From Sphaeroforma sirkka (taxonomy: Eukaryota > Opisthokonta > Ichthyosporea > Ichthyophonida): a DNA stretch of 64,000 nucleotides. A program made the position numbers and the translations under genes. Location of the stretch: contig LUCW03000005.1 in NCBI GenBank assembly GCA_001586965.3, positions 441,501-505,500 on the forward strand, given 5' to 3'. Within the stretch, counting starts at the first letter, position 1; each line of letters opens with the position of its first letter. The notes under the pieces were generated by a model. The model was given only the letters and a program-made list of their open reading frames with translations, was not told where the DNA came from and ran no database searches. Positions 27,328-35,689 of the stretch are shown one piece after another.

Positions 27328-28419
27328 CTACAAGCAAAACTCCCACCCCAGCTTCTTAAAGATGAACCGCAGAATGTCAATGTGAACCGAGATGTTGGCG
27401 GTGCTCTTGGTGAAGCTAAAGTTCTTTTCTGAGCACGGGTAGTTGTGCTTCAGCAGCAGCACGTACAGCAGCAGGTGCAGGTTGAGCCAGTTCTTGCGCT
27501 TCTTGCTCTTGATGCAGATGTCGTACATGGAGTCCAGCTCCGACTTGTGGGCCTCGTACACGCGCACAATCTCTGCAAAGTCTGCCATGATCTCAATGTC
27601 CAGGCCCTCGAGGTCCCGCGTGTTCTCCCCCACAATCAGCGAATGGACGTATCCTACGATTTCATAGTACTTGCTGTCCAGGTCCTTGAGGAACAGCTTG
27701 ACGTGGTTGGGCGTCACGATCCCTTTGTACCGCCTCGCATCCCCCAGGGGAAACTCATCGTTAACGAGCGAGTGGTCCTCAATCTTGGCGACAATCTTGG
27801 CCAGCAGGTCTTTGGGGATCTCGTGCAGCTTCTTCCCCTGGAAGCTGTCGAGGGTGTCGTTGAAGTGGATGCACCGGTCATACCCATTGCGCTTGGCCAT
27901 ATTCACGCGCTCCTTGTCCTTGTACGACGACTTGAACGAGTTGATGTTCGCCGTGTTGCCACAGTCCAGGCACGTCACGGCGTTGTCGTCGGCGTGCACC
28001 CTCGTCGACTCGCAGGGTATGCACTTGGACGTGTAGTTGACCACGTTGTCAATGTCCATGCTGCGGATGCTGGCGAACCCATCCACAAGGTCCGTGTCCA
28101 GGCTGCGCTTGTTGAGCTCCTCGTTCTGCGTGGCCGCCTCAATGTCCAGCTCGGCCTCCTCTGGCTCGTTCGCCGCTTCGCGGCACTTCCGGTACTCGGC
28201 CTCGAGCTGGTGCGAGGTCACCACGGCCTCGTACTCCAGGCGCAGCTTGTTGAGCTTGCACCCCACCGTGGAGCTCGGCGGCCCAAAGAACGACACCGTC
28301 ACGGGCTTTTGGATTTCCGACTTGTACGAGTCAATGAGGTCCCGCGTCAGCAGGATAAAGTAGGGGTGCAGCGGGCGGTCCCTGATCATGTCTAGTAGGC
28401 GCTCATGGAGCTCCAGCAT
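27328..28419 (-). CDS. VLTF3-like late transcription factor
   Basis: Protein of 363 residues. A zinc-ribbon-type pair CIPC (133, 136) and CLDC (150, 153) is followed by YDRCIHFNDTLDSFQGKK, the family-defining Y-x-R-x-x-H-F-x-x-x-L-x-x-(F/L)-Q-G-K segment. TPNHVKLFLKDLDSKYYE and IVGYVHSLIVGE follow, as in poxvirus A2-type VLTF3 and NCLDV orthologues. The C-terminal helical half ends IFKKLGWEFCL. It activates late viral genes in the cytoplasmic or nuclear factory. It is one of the universal marker genes of Nucleocytoviricota and supports that assignment for the window. Confidence 0.92.
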   Translation of the reverse strand: MLELHERLLDMIRDRPLHPYFILLTRDLIDSYKSEIQKPVTVSFFGPPSSTVGCKLNKLRLEYEAVVTSHQLEAEYRKCREAANEPEEAELDIEAATQNEELNKRSLDTDLVDGFASIRSMDIDNVVNYTSKCIPCESTRVHADDNAVTCLDCGNTANINSFKSSYKDKERVNMAKRNGYDRCIHFNDTLDSFQGKKLHEIPKDLLAKIVAKIEDHSLVNDEFPLGDARRYKGIVTPNHVKLFLKDLDSKYYEIVGYVHSLIVGENTRDLEGLDIEIMADFAEIVRVYEAHKSELDSMYDICIKSKKRKNWLNLHLLLYVLLLKHNYPCSEKNFSFTKSTANISVHIDILRFIFKKLGWEFCL

Positions 28420-28598
28420 ATTCCGAAAACGGTCTCCAAAAAAAAAAAGCTTTTCCGCGACTTTAGTTACGAGGAGTTTTTGTTTTTGTTTTTATTTTTT
28501 TCGGGTGGAACAACTAGCCTATTTTTTTTTTTGGGGGGGGGGGGGGGTGATATTTCCAGCCTAATTTTTTTGGTAGGCGTGGTACGACAAGCAAACAA
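28420..28598. other. Homopolymer-rich intergenic region
   Basis: Contains several A and T tracts, including a T10 run directly followed by a G14 run near 28525-28550. No gene is seen. Length in the homopolymers is unlikely to be exact. Confidence 0.6.
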
Positions 28599-29321
28599 TT
28601 AGCGCCGCTTGGAGATGCTGAAGGAGGGGTAGTTCTCGAGGTCGCACATGGCGTAGAGGGCGGTGCCGTACATGGCCTGGATGCGGAAGCGCTCCCGTCT
28701 TGCGAGCTGCCCGCACTCGGTGGCAGAGCTAAAGCACGCGTCGTTGAGGGACACGAGCTGCACGTCGTCGTTGCCGCCGCCGTGGCCGTGGCCGCCGGTG
28801 CTTACGATCTGCACCCCGCCGTCCATGGGTACCATTGATATGCCGTTCTGGTCGGTGAGACTGTCTTGTGTGCAGTCTCTGTTGTCGACATTGTAGGCTT
28901 CGAGGACCCCGGCACTGAACCCCTTGATCCCACAGGTGGAGGTGACGGCGGCGGGCACCTCAACAATTGTGTCGATCATGACCTTGGATGCTTCGGTGCA
29001 GCGCTTGGCCTCGTCGACCTTGGCAATGGCGACCTCGTACGCCTCAATGCCCGCGACCTTGCCGAGCAGGTAGTCGGTGTCGGCCTCGTAGCAGTTGGCT
29101 TCTACCACGCCCTCGGTTGGGCAGGGTGTGGGGCAGCTGGTGGCCTTGAGGTAGCTGTTGTCGAGGGCGGCCATGAAGCCATTGGCGGCATCGTCCGGGG
29201 TAGTGGGGGCGGACTCCTTGATCTTGGTGTAGATGGTGTCGAGGCTGTAGCAGCTGCTCAGCAGAGGGACCAGGGTGTCCCACTTGAGGGCGGCGCTGTC
29301 ATAGGCGGCTTGGAAGTCCAT
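28599..29321 (-). CDS. Hypothetical Cys-containing helical protein
   Basis: Protein of 240 residues without a signal peptide or membrane segment. Cysteines are scattered in a pattern that could form disulphides (SSCYSL, SCPTPCPT, NCYEAD, RCTEAS, STCGIKG, RDCTQD, DACFSS, ECGQLA, MCDLEN). A Gly/His-rich loop (GGHGHGGGNDD) interrupts the second half. Cytosolic disulphide-bonded virion proteins are typical of large DNA viruses that also encode thioredoxin-like enzymes, as the neighbour at 29738 does. That link is inference; no family recognised. Confidence 0.6.
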   Translation of the reverse strand: MDFQAAYDSAALKWDTLVPLLSSCYSLDTIYTKIKESAPTTPDDAANGFMAALDNSYLKATSCPTPCPTEGVVEANCYEADTDYLLGKVAGIEAYEVAIAKVDEAKRCTEASKVMIDTIVEVPAAVTSTCGIKGFSAGVLEAYNVDNRDCTQDSLTDQNGISMVPMDGGVQIVSTGGHGHGGGNDDVQLVSLNDACFSSATECGQLARRERFRIQAMYGTALYAMCDLENYPSFSISKRR

Positions 29322-29375
29322 GGTTGTTGGTTTTTATTTTAGTACTGACAATTATTTCAAAGACCACGAAAGTTG

Positions 29376-29687
29376 CTAATTCGGTGATAACGCCATATTT
29401 TCAATTCGTCTCGAGAGCGCGAACGCGGTGCCGTCCTCTCTGGTGTAGGGGGTGCGGTGCATCATCTGCGTTCTTGGTCGCGACAGGAACATCCTCCTAC
29501 AGCAAATACGGTGCACACGCAGGGCGTCGAGGACCTCTCCGCCTCGGCCCTCTGGGCTCTCCAGGTTGCCCGTGCGCTCGTCAAACTCTGCGTAGAGATG
29601 TCCCAGAACCTTGTTGCAGCTGTAGCAGCGCACGGGGTCCAAGAAGGCATCGCTGGAGTGTGGGGTACCGTTCGAGTATTTGTTCAT
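29376..29687 (-). CDS. RPB10-like RNA polymerase subunit
   Basis: Protein of 103 residues. DPVRCYSCNKVLGHLY (C21, C24) and VHRICCRRMFLS (C62, C63) match RPB10/subunit N: P-V-R-C-(F/Y)-(S/T)-C-G-K and (R/K)-x-C-C-R-R-M. The zinc would be held by C21, C24, C62 and C63. It is longer than the usual 65-75 residues, with a short N-terminal leader and a basic C-terminal extension. It implies the virus encodes its own RNA polymerase, whose large subunits must lie outside this window. Confidence 0.9.
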   Translation of the reverse strand: MNKYSNGTPHSSDAFLDPVRCYSCNKVLGHLYAEFDERTGNLESPEGRGGEVLDALRVHRICCRRMFLSRPRTQMMHRTPYTREDGTAFALSRRIENMALSPN

Positions 29688-29737
29688 GGTGCTGGTGCCC
29701 TCTAAGCCCCGTGGGCGCCTGGGGATCGTTTCGCTTT

Positions 29738-30226
29738 TCAGACGCGGCTGACGTTCAGGTGGCCGACGTACATGGGCTCGAGGGTCCCGAAGAGTGCAAA
29801 CCCGACATCAGTCCTGGGCCTCGCAGAAGCGGTCGCGTTGCCGTGCTCCACGAATTCGAGGACGGCGTTACGTTCCTCCTTAACGAACTGGACGAGTGAG
29901 TCAAGGTCGGCCTCGCCGGTGTACAGCATGTACGGGAGACCGCTGTAGAAGATCATTATGAGCGGGGTGTACGTGATAGGAAACTTTGTGGTGTTGGAGA
30001 GACCGACGATGCGGGGGTTGGAGCGGATATTGATGACGGCAAACTTGCAGTCCTTTACAATTGAGGGGATGCGCTTCAGCGTCTGCATCATGCGGCGAGA
30101 GTACTCGCACTTGTCCGAGTAGAAGAGGACGACGGTCATGCCCCTGGAGTTGAGGGACAGGTAGGTGGCGCCATCAACGCTGGTGGTGCCAAAGTCATCT
30201 TCGACCAGGAAGTGGATTTGGTTCAT
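29738..30226 (-). CDS. Thioredoxin-fold protein
   Basis: Protein of 162 residues. TVVLFYSDKCEYSRRMMQTL gives a C-x-x-S redox-type motif (C40) at the end of the second strand. YTPLIMIFYSGLPYMLYTG supplies the cis-proline loop and the final strands of a thioredoxin fold. The second cysteine is replaced by serine, so it would act as a one-cysteine enzyme or isomerase-like factor. Similar viral proteins help form disulphides in virion proteins. It sits beside a Cys-rich candidate substrate at 28599. Confidence 0.8.
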   Translation of the reverse strand: MNQIHFLVEDDFGTTSVDGATYLSLNSRGMTVVLFYSDKCEYSRRMMQTLKRIPSIVKDCKFAVINIRSNPRIVGLSNTTKFPITYTPLIMIFYSGLPYMLYTGEADLDSLVQFVKEERNAVLEFVEHGNATASARPRTDVGFALFGTLEPMYVGHLNVSRV

Positions 30227-30399
30227 GGTGGTATGTTTGGTGGTGGATGACTAGTGTAAGGGACGTGGACAATTCGCTTTTTACTAATCTCACGCAGTTG
30301 TTCGACGAGTTCATCCTCCCCGTCTTACTCCAAAGCCCCAGTCGACTCCGTCTTTATCTCGCGGGCCCCCGCCGGCTGCCGTGGTGAGCTCCACGACCG

Positions 30400-32310
30400 C
30401 GTGTGTGGACGTCCCGCCACAGGGGCCAGCCTCCTCGCCGCAGGGGCTAGCGAGTGTGAACGTCCCGCCACAGGGACCAGCCTCCTCGCCGCAGGGGCCA
30501 GCCTCCTCGCCACAGGGGCTAGCGAGTGTGTGAACGTCCCACCACAGGGGCCAGCCTCCTCACCACAGGGGCCAGCCTCCTCGCCACAGGGGCCAGCCTC
30601 CTCGCCACAGGGGCTAGCAGTGTGTGAACGTCCCACCACAGGGGCCAGCCTCCTCACCACAGGGGCCAGCCTCCTCGCCACAGGGGCCAGCCTCCTCGCC
30701 ACAGGGGCCAGCCTCCTCGCCACAGGGGCCAGCCTCCTCGCCGCAGGGGCTAGCCTCCTCGCCGCAGGGGCTAGCCTCCTCGCCGCAGGGGCTAGCGAGT
30801 GTGAACGTCCCGCCACAGGGGCCAGCCTCCTCGCCGCAGGGGGGCTAGCGAGTGTGTGAACGTCCCGCCGCAGGGGCTGGCGAGTGTGAACGTCCCGCCA
30901 CAGGGGCCAGCCTCCTCGCCGCAGGGGCTAGCGAGTGTGTGAACGTCCCGCCACAGGGGCCAGCCTCCTCGCCGCAGGGGCTAGCGAGTGTGTGAACGTC
31001 CCGCCACAGGGGCCAGCCTCCTCGCCGCAGGGGCTAGCGAGTGTGTGAACGTCCCGCCACAGGGGCCAGCCTCCTCGCCGCAGGGGCTAGCGAGTGTGTG
31101 AACGTCCCGCCGCAGGGGCTAGCGAGTGTGTGAACGTCCCGCCACAGGGGCCAGCCTCCTCGCCGCAGGGGCTAGCGAGTGTGTGAACGTCCCGCCGCAG
31201 GGGCTAGCGAGTGTGTGAACGTCCCGCCACAGGGGCCAGCCTCCTCGCCGCAGGGGCTAGCGAGTGTGTGAACGTCCCGCCGCAGGGGCTAGCGAGTGTG
31301 TGAACGTCCCGCCACAGGGGCCAGCCTCCTCGCCGCAGGGGCTAGCGAGTGTGTGAACGTCCCGCCGCAGGGGCTAGCGAGTGTGTGAACGTCCCGCCAC
31401 GGGGCCAGCCTCCTCGCCGCAGGGGCTAGCGAGTGTGTGAACGTCCCGCCACAGGGGCCAGCCTCCTCGCCGCAGGGGCTAGCGAGTGTGTGAACGTCCC
31501 GCCGCAGGGGCTGGCGAGTGTGTGAACGTCCCGCCACAGGGGCCAGCCTCCTCGCCGCAGGGGCTAGCGAGTGTGTGAACGTCCCGCCACAGGGGCCAGC
31601 CTCCTCGCCGCAGGGGCTAGCGAGTGTGTGAACGTCCCACCACAGGGGCCAGCCTCCTCGCCGCAGGGGCTAGCGAGTGTGAACGTCCCGCCACAGGGGC
31701 CAGCCTCCTCGCCGCAGGGGCTAGCGAGTGTGTGAACGTCCCGCCACAGGGGCCAGCCTCCTCGCCGCAGGGGCTAGCGAGTGTGAACGTCCCGCCACAG
31801 GGGCCAGCCTCCTCGCCGCAGGGGCTAGCGAGTGTGAACGTCCCGCCACAGGGGCCAGCCTCCTCGCCGCAGGGGCTAGCGAGTGTGTGAACGTCCCGCC
31901 ACAGGGGCCAGCCTCCTCGCCGCAGGGGCTAGCGAGTGTGAACGTCCCGCCACAGGGGCCAGCCTCCTCGCCGCAGGGGCTAGCCTCCTCGCCACAGGGG
32001 CCAGCGAGTGTGTGAACGTCCCGCCACAGGGGCCAGCCTCCTCGCCACAGGGGCCAGCGAGTGTGTGAACGTCCCGCCACAGGGGCCAGCCTCCTCGCCG
32101 CAGGGGCTAGCGTGTGTGAACGTCCGCCACACAGGGGCCAGCCTCCTCGCCGCAGGGGCTGGCGTGTGTGAACGTCCCGCCACAGGGGCCAGCCTCCTCG
32201 CCGCAGGGGCTAGCGTGTGTGAACGTCCCGCCACAGGGGCCAGCCTCCTCGCCGCAGGGGCTAGCGAGTGTGAACGTCCCGCCACAGGGGCCAGCCTCCT
32301 GTACAGGGGA
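30400..32310. repeat. About 1.9-kb GC-rich minisatellite
   Basis: Tandem blocks of CCACAGGGGCCAGCCTCCTC and GCCGCAGGGGCTAGCGAGTG, spaced by TGTGAACGTCCCGC. The full unit is about 56-58 bp, with shorter 18-19-bp sub-blocks repeated in the first 400 bp. More than 30 copies are present with few variants, so the array has been homogenised recently. Long open frames in it are artefacts. The flanks 30227-30400 and 32310-32530 show no gene. Confidence 0.92.
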
Positions 32311-32535
32311 CTGGTAGAGAGACACGTTGCCCGTCGGCTCGATCGGCCAGCGCTGAATCATCGGCCCCCTCCGTCCAAGTCTCAGATCCCGGAAGCACCA
32401 AAGCGCCAGCCAGCCGGGTGGTGTATAGCTCGACGTGCCCCGCCAAGACGGGTGGTCTGATAGAATATGGAAAAGCGAAAGGAGAAAAATCACATGTAGA
32501 AAAAAAAATCGAATTTCATTCTCCGGAAATTCGTC

Positions 32536-32586
32536 TATAAAAGCAGACCATCAGTCAGTTCATCATTCACTTCTACACTCACACTT
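32536..32586 (+). promoter_or_regulatory. Strong viral promoter of the 32637 gene
   Basis: TATAAAAG at 32536-32543 and TTCACTTCTACACTCACACT at 32566-32585. The second element is repeated base for base before the gene at 43889. The ATG lies 50 nt downstream, giving a leader that is CCAGCCCCCAAGCC-rich. Confidence 0.7.
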
Positions 32587-32636
32587 TAAAGTTTAGAACA
32601 ACTATCCAGCCCCCAGCCCCCAAGCCCACTACCACG

Positions 32637-33611
32637 ATGAACGGCAACACTCTCTTCAACTATGGGTCTCTCGATGCCGACAGCATTACCATTGACCCCT
32701 CGACCTTCCATGCCACCTACGCCAACTACAACGTCTCTGCCCTGGACCGCGATGGCAACAGGATCAACCGCGTCTTCTGCAAAACCGCTCCAGGGACTCT
32801 CAGAAAGTTCACCAAGGAGTCCGAATATGTCGGTGGAAAGCGCGGAGCCTCTGGACCCGGCAAGTTCTCTGGCCACCTGGGCATGGCCGTGAGCGTCCGC
32901 ACCTCCGCCAACGGACCTATCAAGGACGATATTCTCAAGTTCCATGATACCTTGGAGGGAATCTACGAGGCCACGGAGCGCTTCATCATTGGCCGCTATG
33001 AGGCCCTCGAGGCGCTCCAGGCCGAGGACAAGCTCAACACCCCTGAGCTACTCGAGGAGTCTGAGCGCATCCACGAGATAGTCAAGTTCTCCCCGGCCGG
33101 CCTCTCGCTCCGCGGCAAGGTGACTAGCGTCTACGTGCCGGGCACCGACTCCAAGTACGGCTACGGCGGGACCTACTACTTCAAGCTGCTCTCCAACATG
33201 GATCGTGAACAGGCCGCCAAGATCAGCGTCGACTCGGACACTGTCGTCGCCCTCAGCAGCCGCTATGACGGTCTGTTTGTCAACTTCAAGACCCAGGAGC
33301 CGATCCGCAACATTGTGAGCCTTCTTGAGGACGGCGGCCGCTTCCCCTGCTACGTGATCTACGAGCTGGACAAGATCAAGCTGGGCAAGAAGAACGTCAA
33401 CCTGGAGTTCAAGCCGATCGTGGTGGCCGTCAACCCCGAGAAGCGGTCCAGCATGCCGTCGGTGCCCAAGTTCAACCTGGCCTCCTTCGAGTCGGAGCTG
33501 GAGACCGACTTCCCGGCCGCCCCCGTGAGCTCCGAGCTCGACCTGGCCTCTGACGACAGCCCCAACAAGCGCTCCAAGCTGGACGACAGCGACGACGAGG
33601 ACGACATCTAG
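32637..33611 (+). CDS. Candidate viral ssDNA-binding protein with acidic tail
   Basis: Protein of 324 residues. The first two-thirds are a mixed alpha/beta domain without enzyme motifs. The C-terminus is SKLDDSDDEDDI, a strongly acidic tail like those of many ssDNA-binding proteins. Predicted beta-strands such as GTYYFKLLSNM, YDGLFVNFKTQEPI and NVNLEFKPIVVAV fit an OB-type core. A well-formed TATA/initiator promoter suggests high expression. A basic NKRSK patch precedes the tail. The assignment is by features, not by recognised homology; a DNA-binding or scaffold role is the alternative. Confidence 0.6.
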   Translation: MNGNTLFNYGSLDADSITIDPSTFHATYANYNVSALDRDGNRINRVFCKTAPGTLRKFTKESEYVGGKRGASGPGKFSGHLGMAVSVRTSANGPIKDDILKFHDTLEGIYEATERFIIGRYEALEALQAEDKLNTPELLEESERIHEIVKFSPAGLSLRGKVTSVYVPGTDSKYGYGGTYYFKLLSNMDREQAAKISVDSDTVVALSSRYDGLFVNFKTQEPIRNIVSLLEDGGRFPCYVIYELDKIKLGKKNVNLEFKPIVVAVNPEKRSSMPSVPKFNLASFESELETDFPAAPVSSELDLASDDSPNKRSKLDDSDDEDDI

Positions 33612-33694
33612 GTTCTGTAGACTGGTAGTGTGAGACTTTGTGAATAAAACTTGAAAAAAAAAACCACTGATGTTGTACTTTTCATGTATTACTA

Positions 33695-34850
33695 GTAACA
33701 AGACACTCGTTATTAGTCCTGGTCTCTTAGACTTGTATTTTAGACATGTGTTTTAGACCCAATGTACCACACAGACACACTAGACCATTGTAGTACACCC
33801 CGCTATTAGTCCTGGTCTCCTAGACTTGTATTTCAGACTTGTGTTTTAGACCCAATGTACCACACAGACACACTAGATCATTGTAGTACACCCCGCTATT
33901 AGTCCTGGTCTCTTAGACTTGTGTTTCAGACTTGTGTTTTAGACCCAATGTACCACACAGACACACTGGATCATTGTAGTACACCCCGATATTAGTCCTG
34001 GTCTCTTAGACTTGTATTTTAGACTTGTGTTTTAGGCCCAATGTACCACACAGACACACCAGATCATTGTAGTACACCCCGCTATTAGTCCTGGTCTCTT
34101 AGACTTGTGTTTCAGACTTGTATTTTAGACCCAATGTACCATACAGACACACCAGATCATTGTAGTACACCCCGCTATTAGTCCTGGTCTCTTAGACTTG
34201 TGTTTTAGACACGTGTTTTAGACCCAATGTACCATACAGACACACCAGATCATTGTAGTACACCCCGCTATTAGTCCTGGTCTCTTAGACTTGTGTTTTA
34301 GACACGTGTTTTAGACCCAATGTACCATACAGACACACCAGATCATTGTAGTACACCCCGCTATTAGTCCTGGTCTCTTAGACTTGTATTTTAGACACGT
34401 GTTTTTTAGACCCAATGTACCACACACACACACAAGATCATTGTAGTACACCCCGCTATTAGTCCTGGTCTCTTAGACTTGTATTTTAGACACGTGTTTT
34501 AGACCCAATGTACCACACACACACACAAGATCATTGTAGTACACCCCGCTATTAGTCCTGGTCTCTTAGACTTGTGTTTCAGACTTGTATTTTAGACCCA
34601 ATGTACCATACAGACACACCAGATCATTGTAGTACACCCCGCTATTAGTCCTGGTCTCTTAGACTTGTGTTTCAGACACGTATTTTAGACCCAATGTACC
34701 ACACAGACACACCAGATCATTGTAGTACACCCCGCTATTAGTCCTGGTCTCTTAGACTTGTGTTTCAGACACGTATTTTAGACCCAATGTACCACACAGA
34801 CACACCAGATCATTGTAGTACACCCCGCTATTAGTCCTGGTCCCCCAGAC
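33695..34850. repeat. About 93-bp tandem repeat, 12-13 copies
   Basis: Each unit carries CTATTAGTCCTGGTCTCTTA, then two or three copies of GACTTGTGTTTTA or GACACGTGTTTTA, then GACCCAATGTACCA, ACAGACACACCAGATCA and TTGTAGTACACCCCG. Period is 92-95 bp. Units differ by only a few substitutions. The last unit ends at about 34850, 60 nt before the VLTF2-like start, so the final unit may supply part of that promoter. No gene within. Confidence 0.92.
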
Positions 34851-34909
34851 TTGTGAAAAAACCAAATCGCACACCGAAGCCCGGCTCTATCGTAGTCACA
34901 CACAACAAC

Positions 34910-35554
34910 ATGGAGACCTTTACATACTTTAACGAGACCCGCACCAAGTGCCTCGGCTACTTGACGGACCCGCAAAAGGCCACCACCTGCTACTGGTGCG
35001 TAGACGACCTTGCGCCGGCCGGCGGGCCCTCGACCCCTGAGGGCGGCGGCGGCGCCAAGCGCGGAGCCAAGAAGCCCGCGCCCACTGCCAAGACCGCCGC
35101 CGTCCCCGTTCGCTACACGTGCCCCGTCAACTTTGTGGGTCAGACCGTGTCGTACATCAAGCGCTCCGCCGTGAACTCGGAAAAGTACAGCATCTGCGTG
35201 GCCGTGGACGAGGTCGACGTTGCGGAGCTCAAGGAGCGGTTTGACGACGTCGAGGTGTCGGAGCCGAGCTTCTACGAGGTCGAGGGCGCGTTCTGCTCGC
35301 CGAACTGCGTGATGGCCTACATCAACGACAAGGGCGCGGACCCCAAGTACATGTACTCCAAGCAGTACCTCCATCAGATGACGGGCCTGGCCGAGATCAA
35401 GCCGTCGCACCACCGCCTGCTCCTCGAGCGCTTCGGTGGGCCGCTGGCGTACCCCGAGTACCACTCCACCGTCAGCCTGGTCCACTTTAACGGCGGCCAC
35501 GAGATCCACACCAAGCCCGTGTACATAGTCCACGAGCGCAGCCTACGGGTGTAG
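34910..35554 (+). CDS. VLTF2/A1L-like late transcription factor
   Basis: Protein of 214 residues from ATG 34910. An N-terminal CYWC pair (27, 30) is separated by a Pro/Ala/Lys-rich linker from a beta-rich core. GAFCSPNCVMAYIND (around 126-140) is the hallmark of the A1L/VLTF2 zinc-finger family (F-C-S-x-x-C-x-x-A-Y). PSHHRLLLERFGGPLAYPEY completes the conserved C-terminal block. The protein acts with VLTF3 on late promoters. It is followed 135 nt later by the RNR gene on the same strand. Confidence 0.85.
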   Translation: METFTYFNETRTKCLGYLTDPQKATTCYWCVDDLAPAGGPSTPEGGGGAKRGAKKPAPTAKTAAVPVRYTCPVNFVGQTVSYIKRSAVNSEKYSICVAVDEVDVAELKERFDDVEVSEPSFYEVEGAFCSPNCVMAYINDKGADPKYMYSKQYLHQMTGLAEIKPSHHRLLLERFGGPLAYPEYHSTVSLVHFNGGHEIHTKPVYIVHERSLRV

Positions 35555-35689
35555 GCCGGAAAAACGAAAGAAAGAACGAAAGAAAGAAAGAAAAAACCGA
35601 ATAAATACTTGGCCCCCAAACTGATTTATGTTCACAATCGCTTTTGTATCTTTGACTGCAACACGATCCAACCACAACCAACCAACACC

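Noticed and set aside
30400-34850. Possible CRISPR arrays in the repeat blocks
   Set aside because: The repeats are contiguous minisatellites without unique spacers of constant size, and no cas genes are present.
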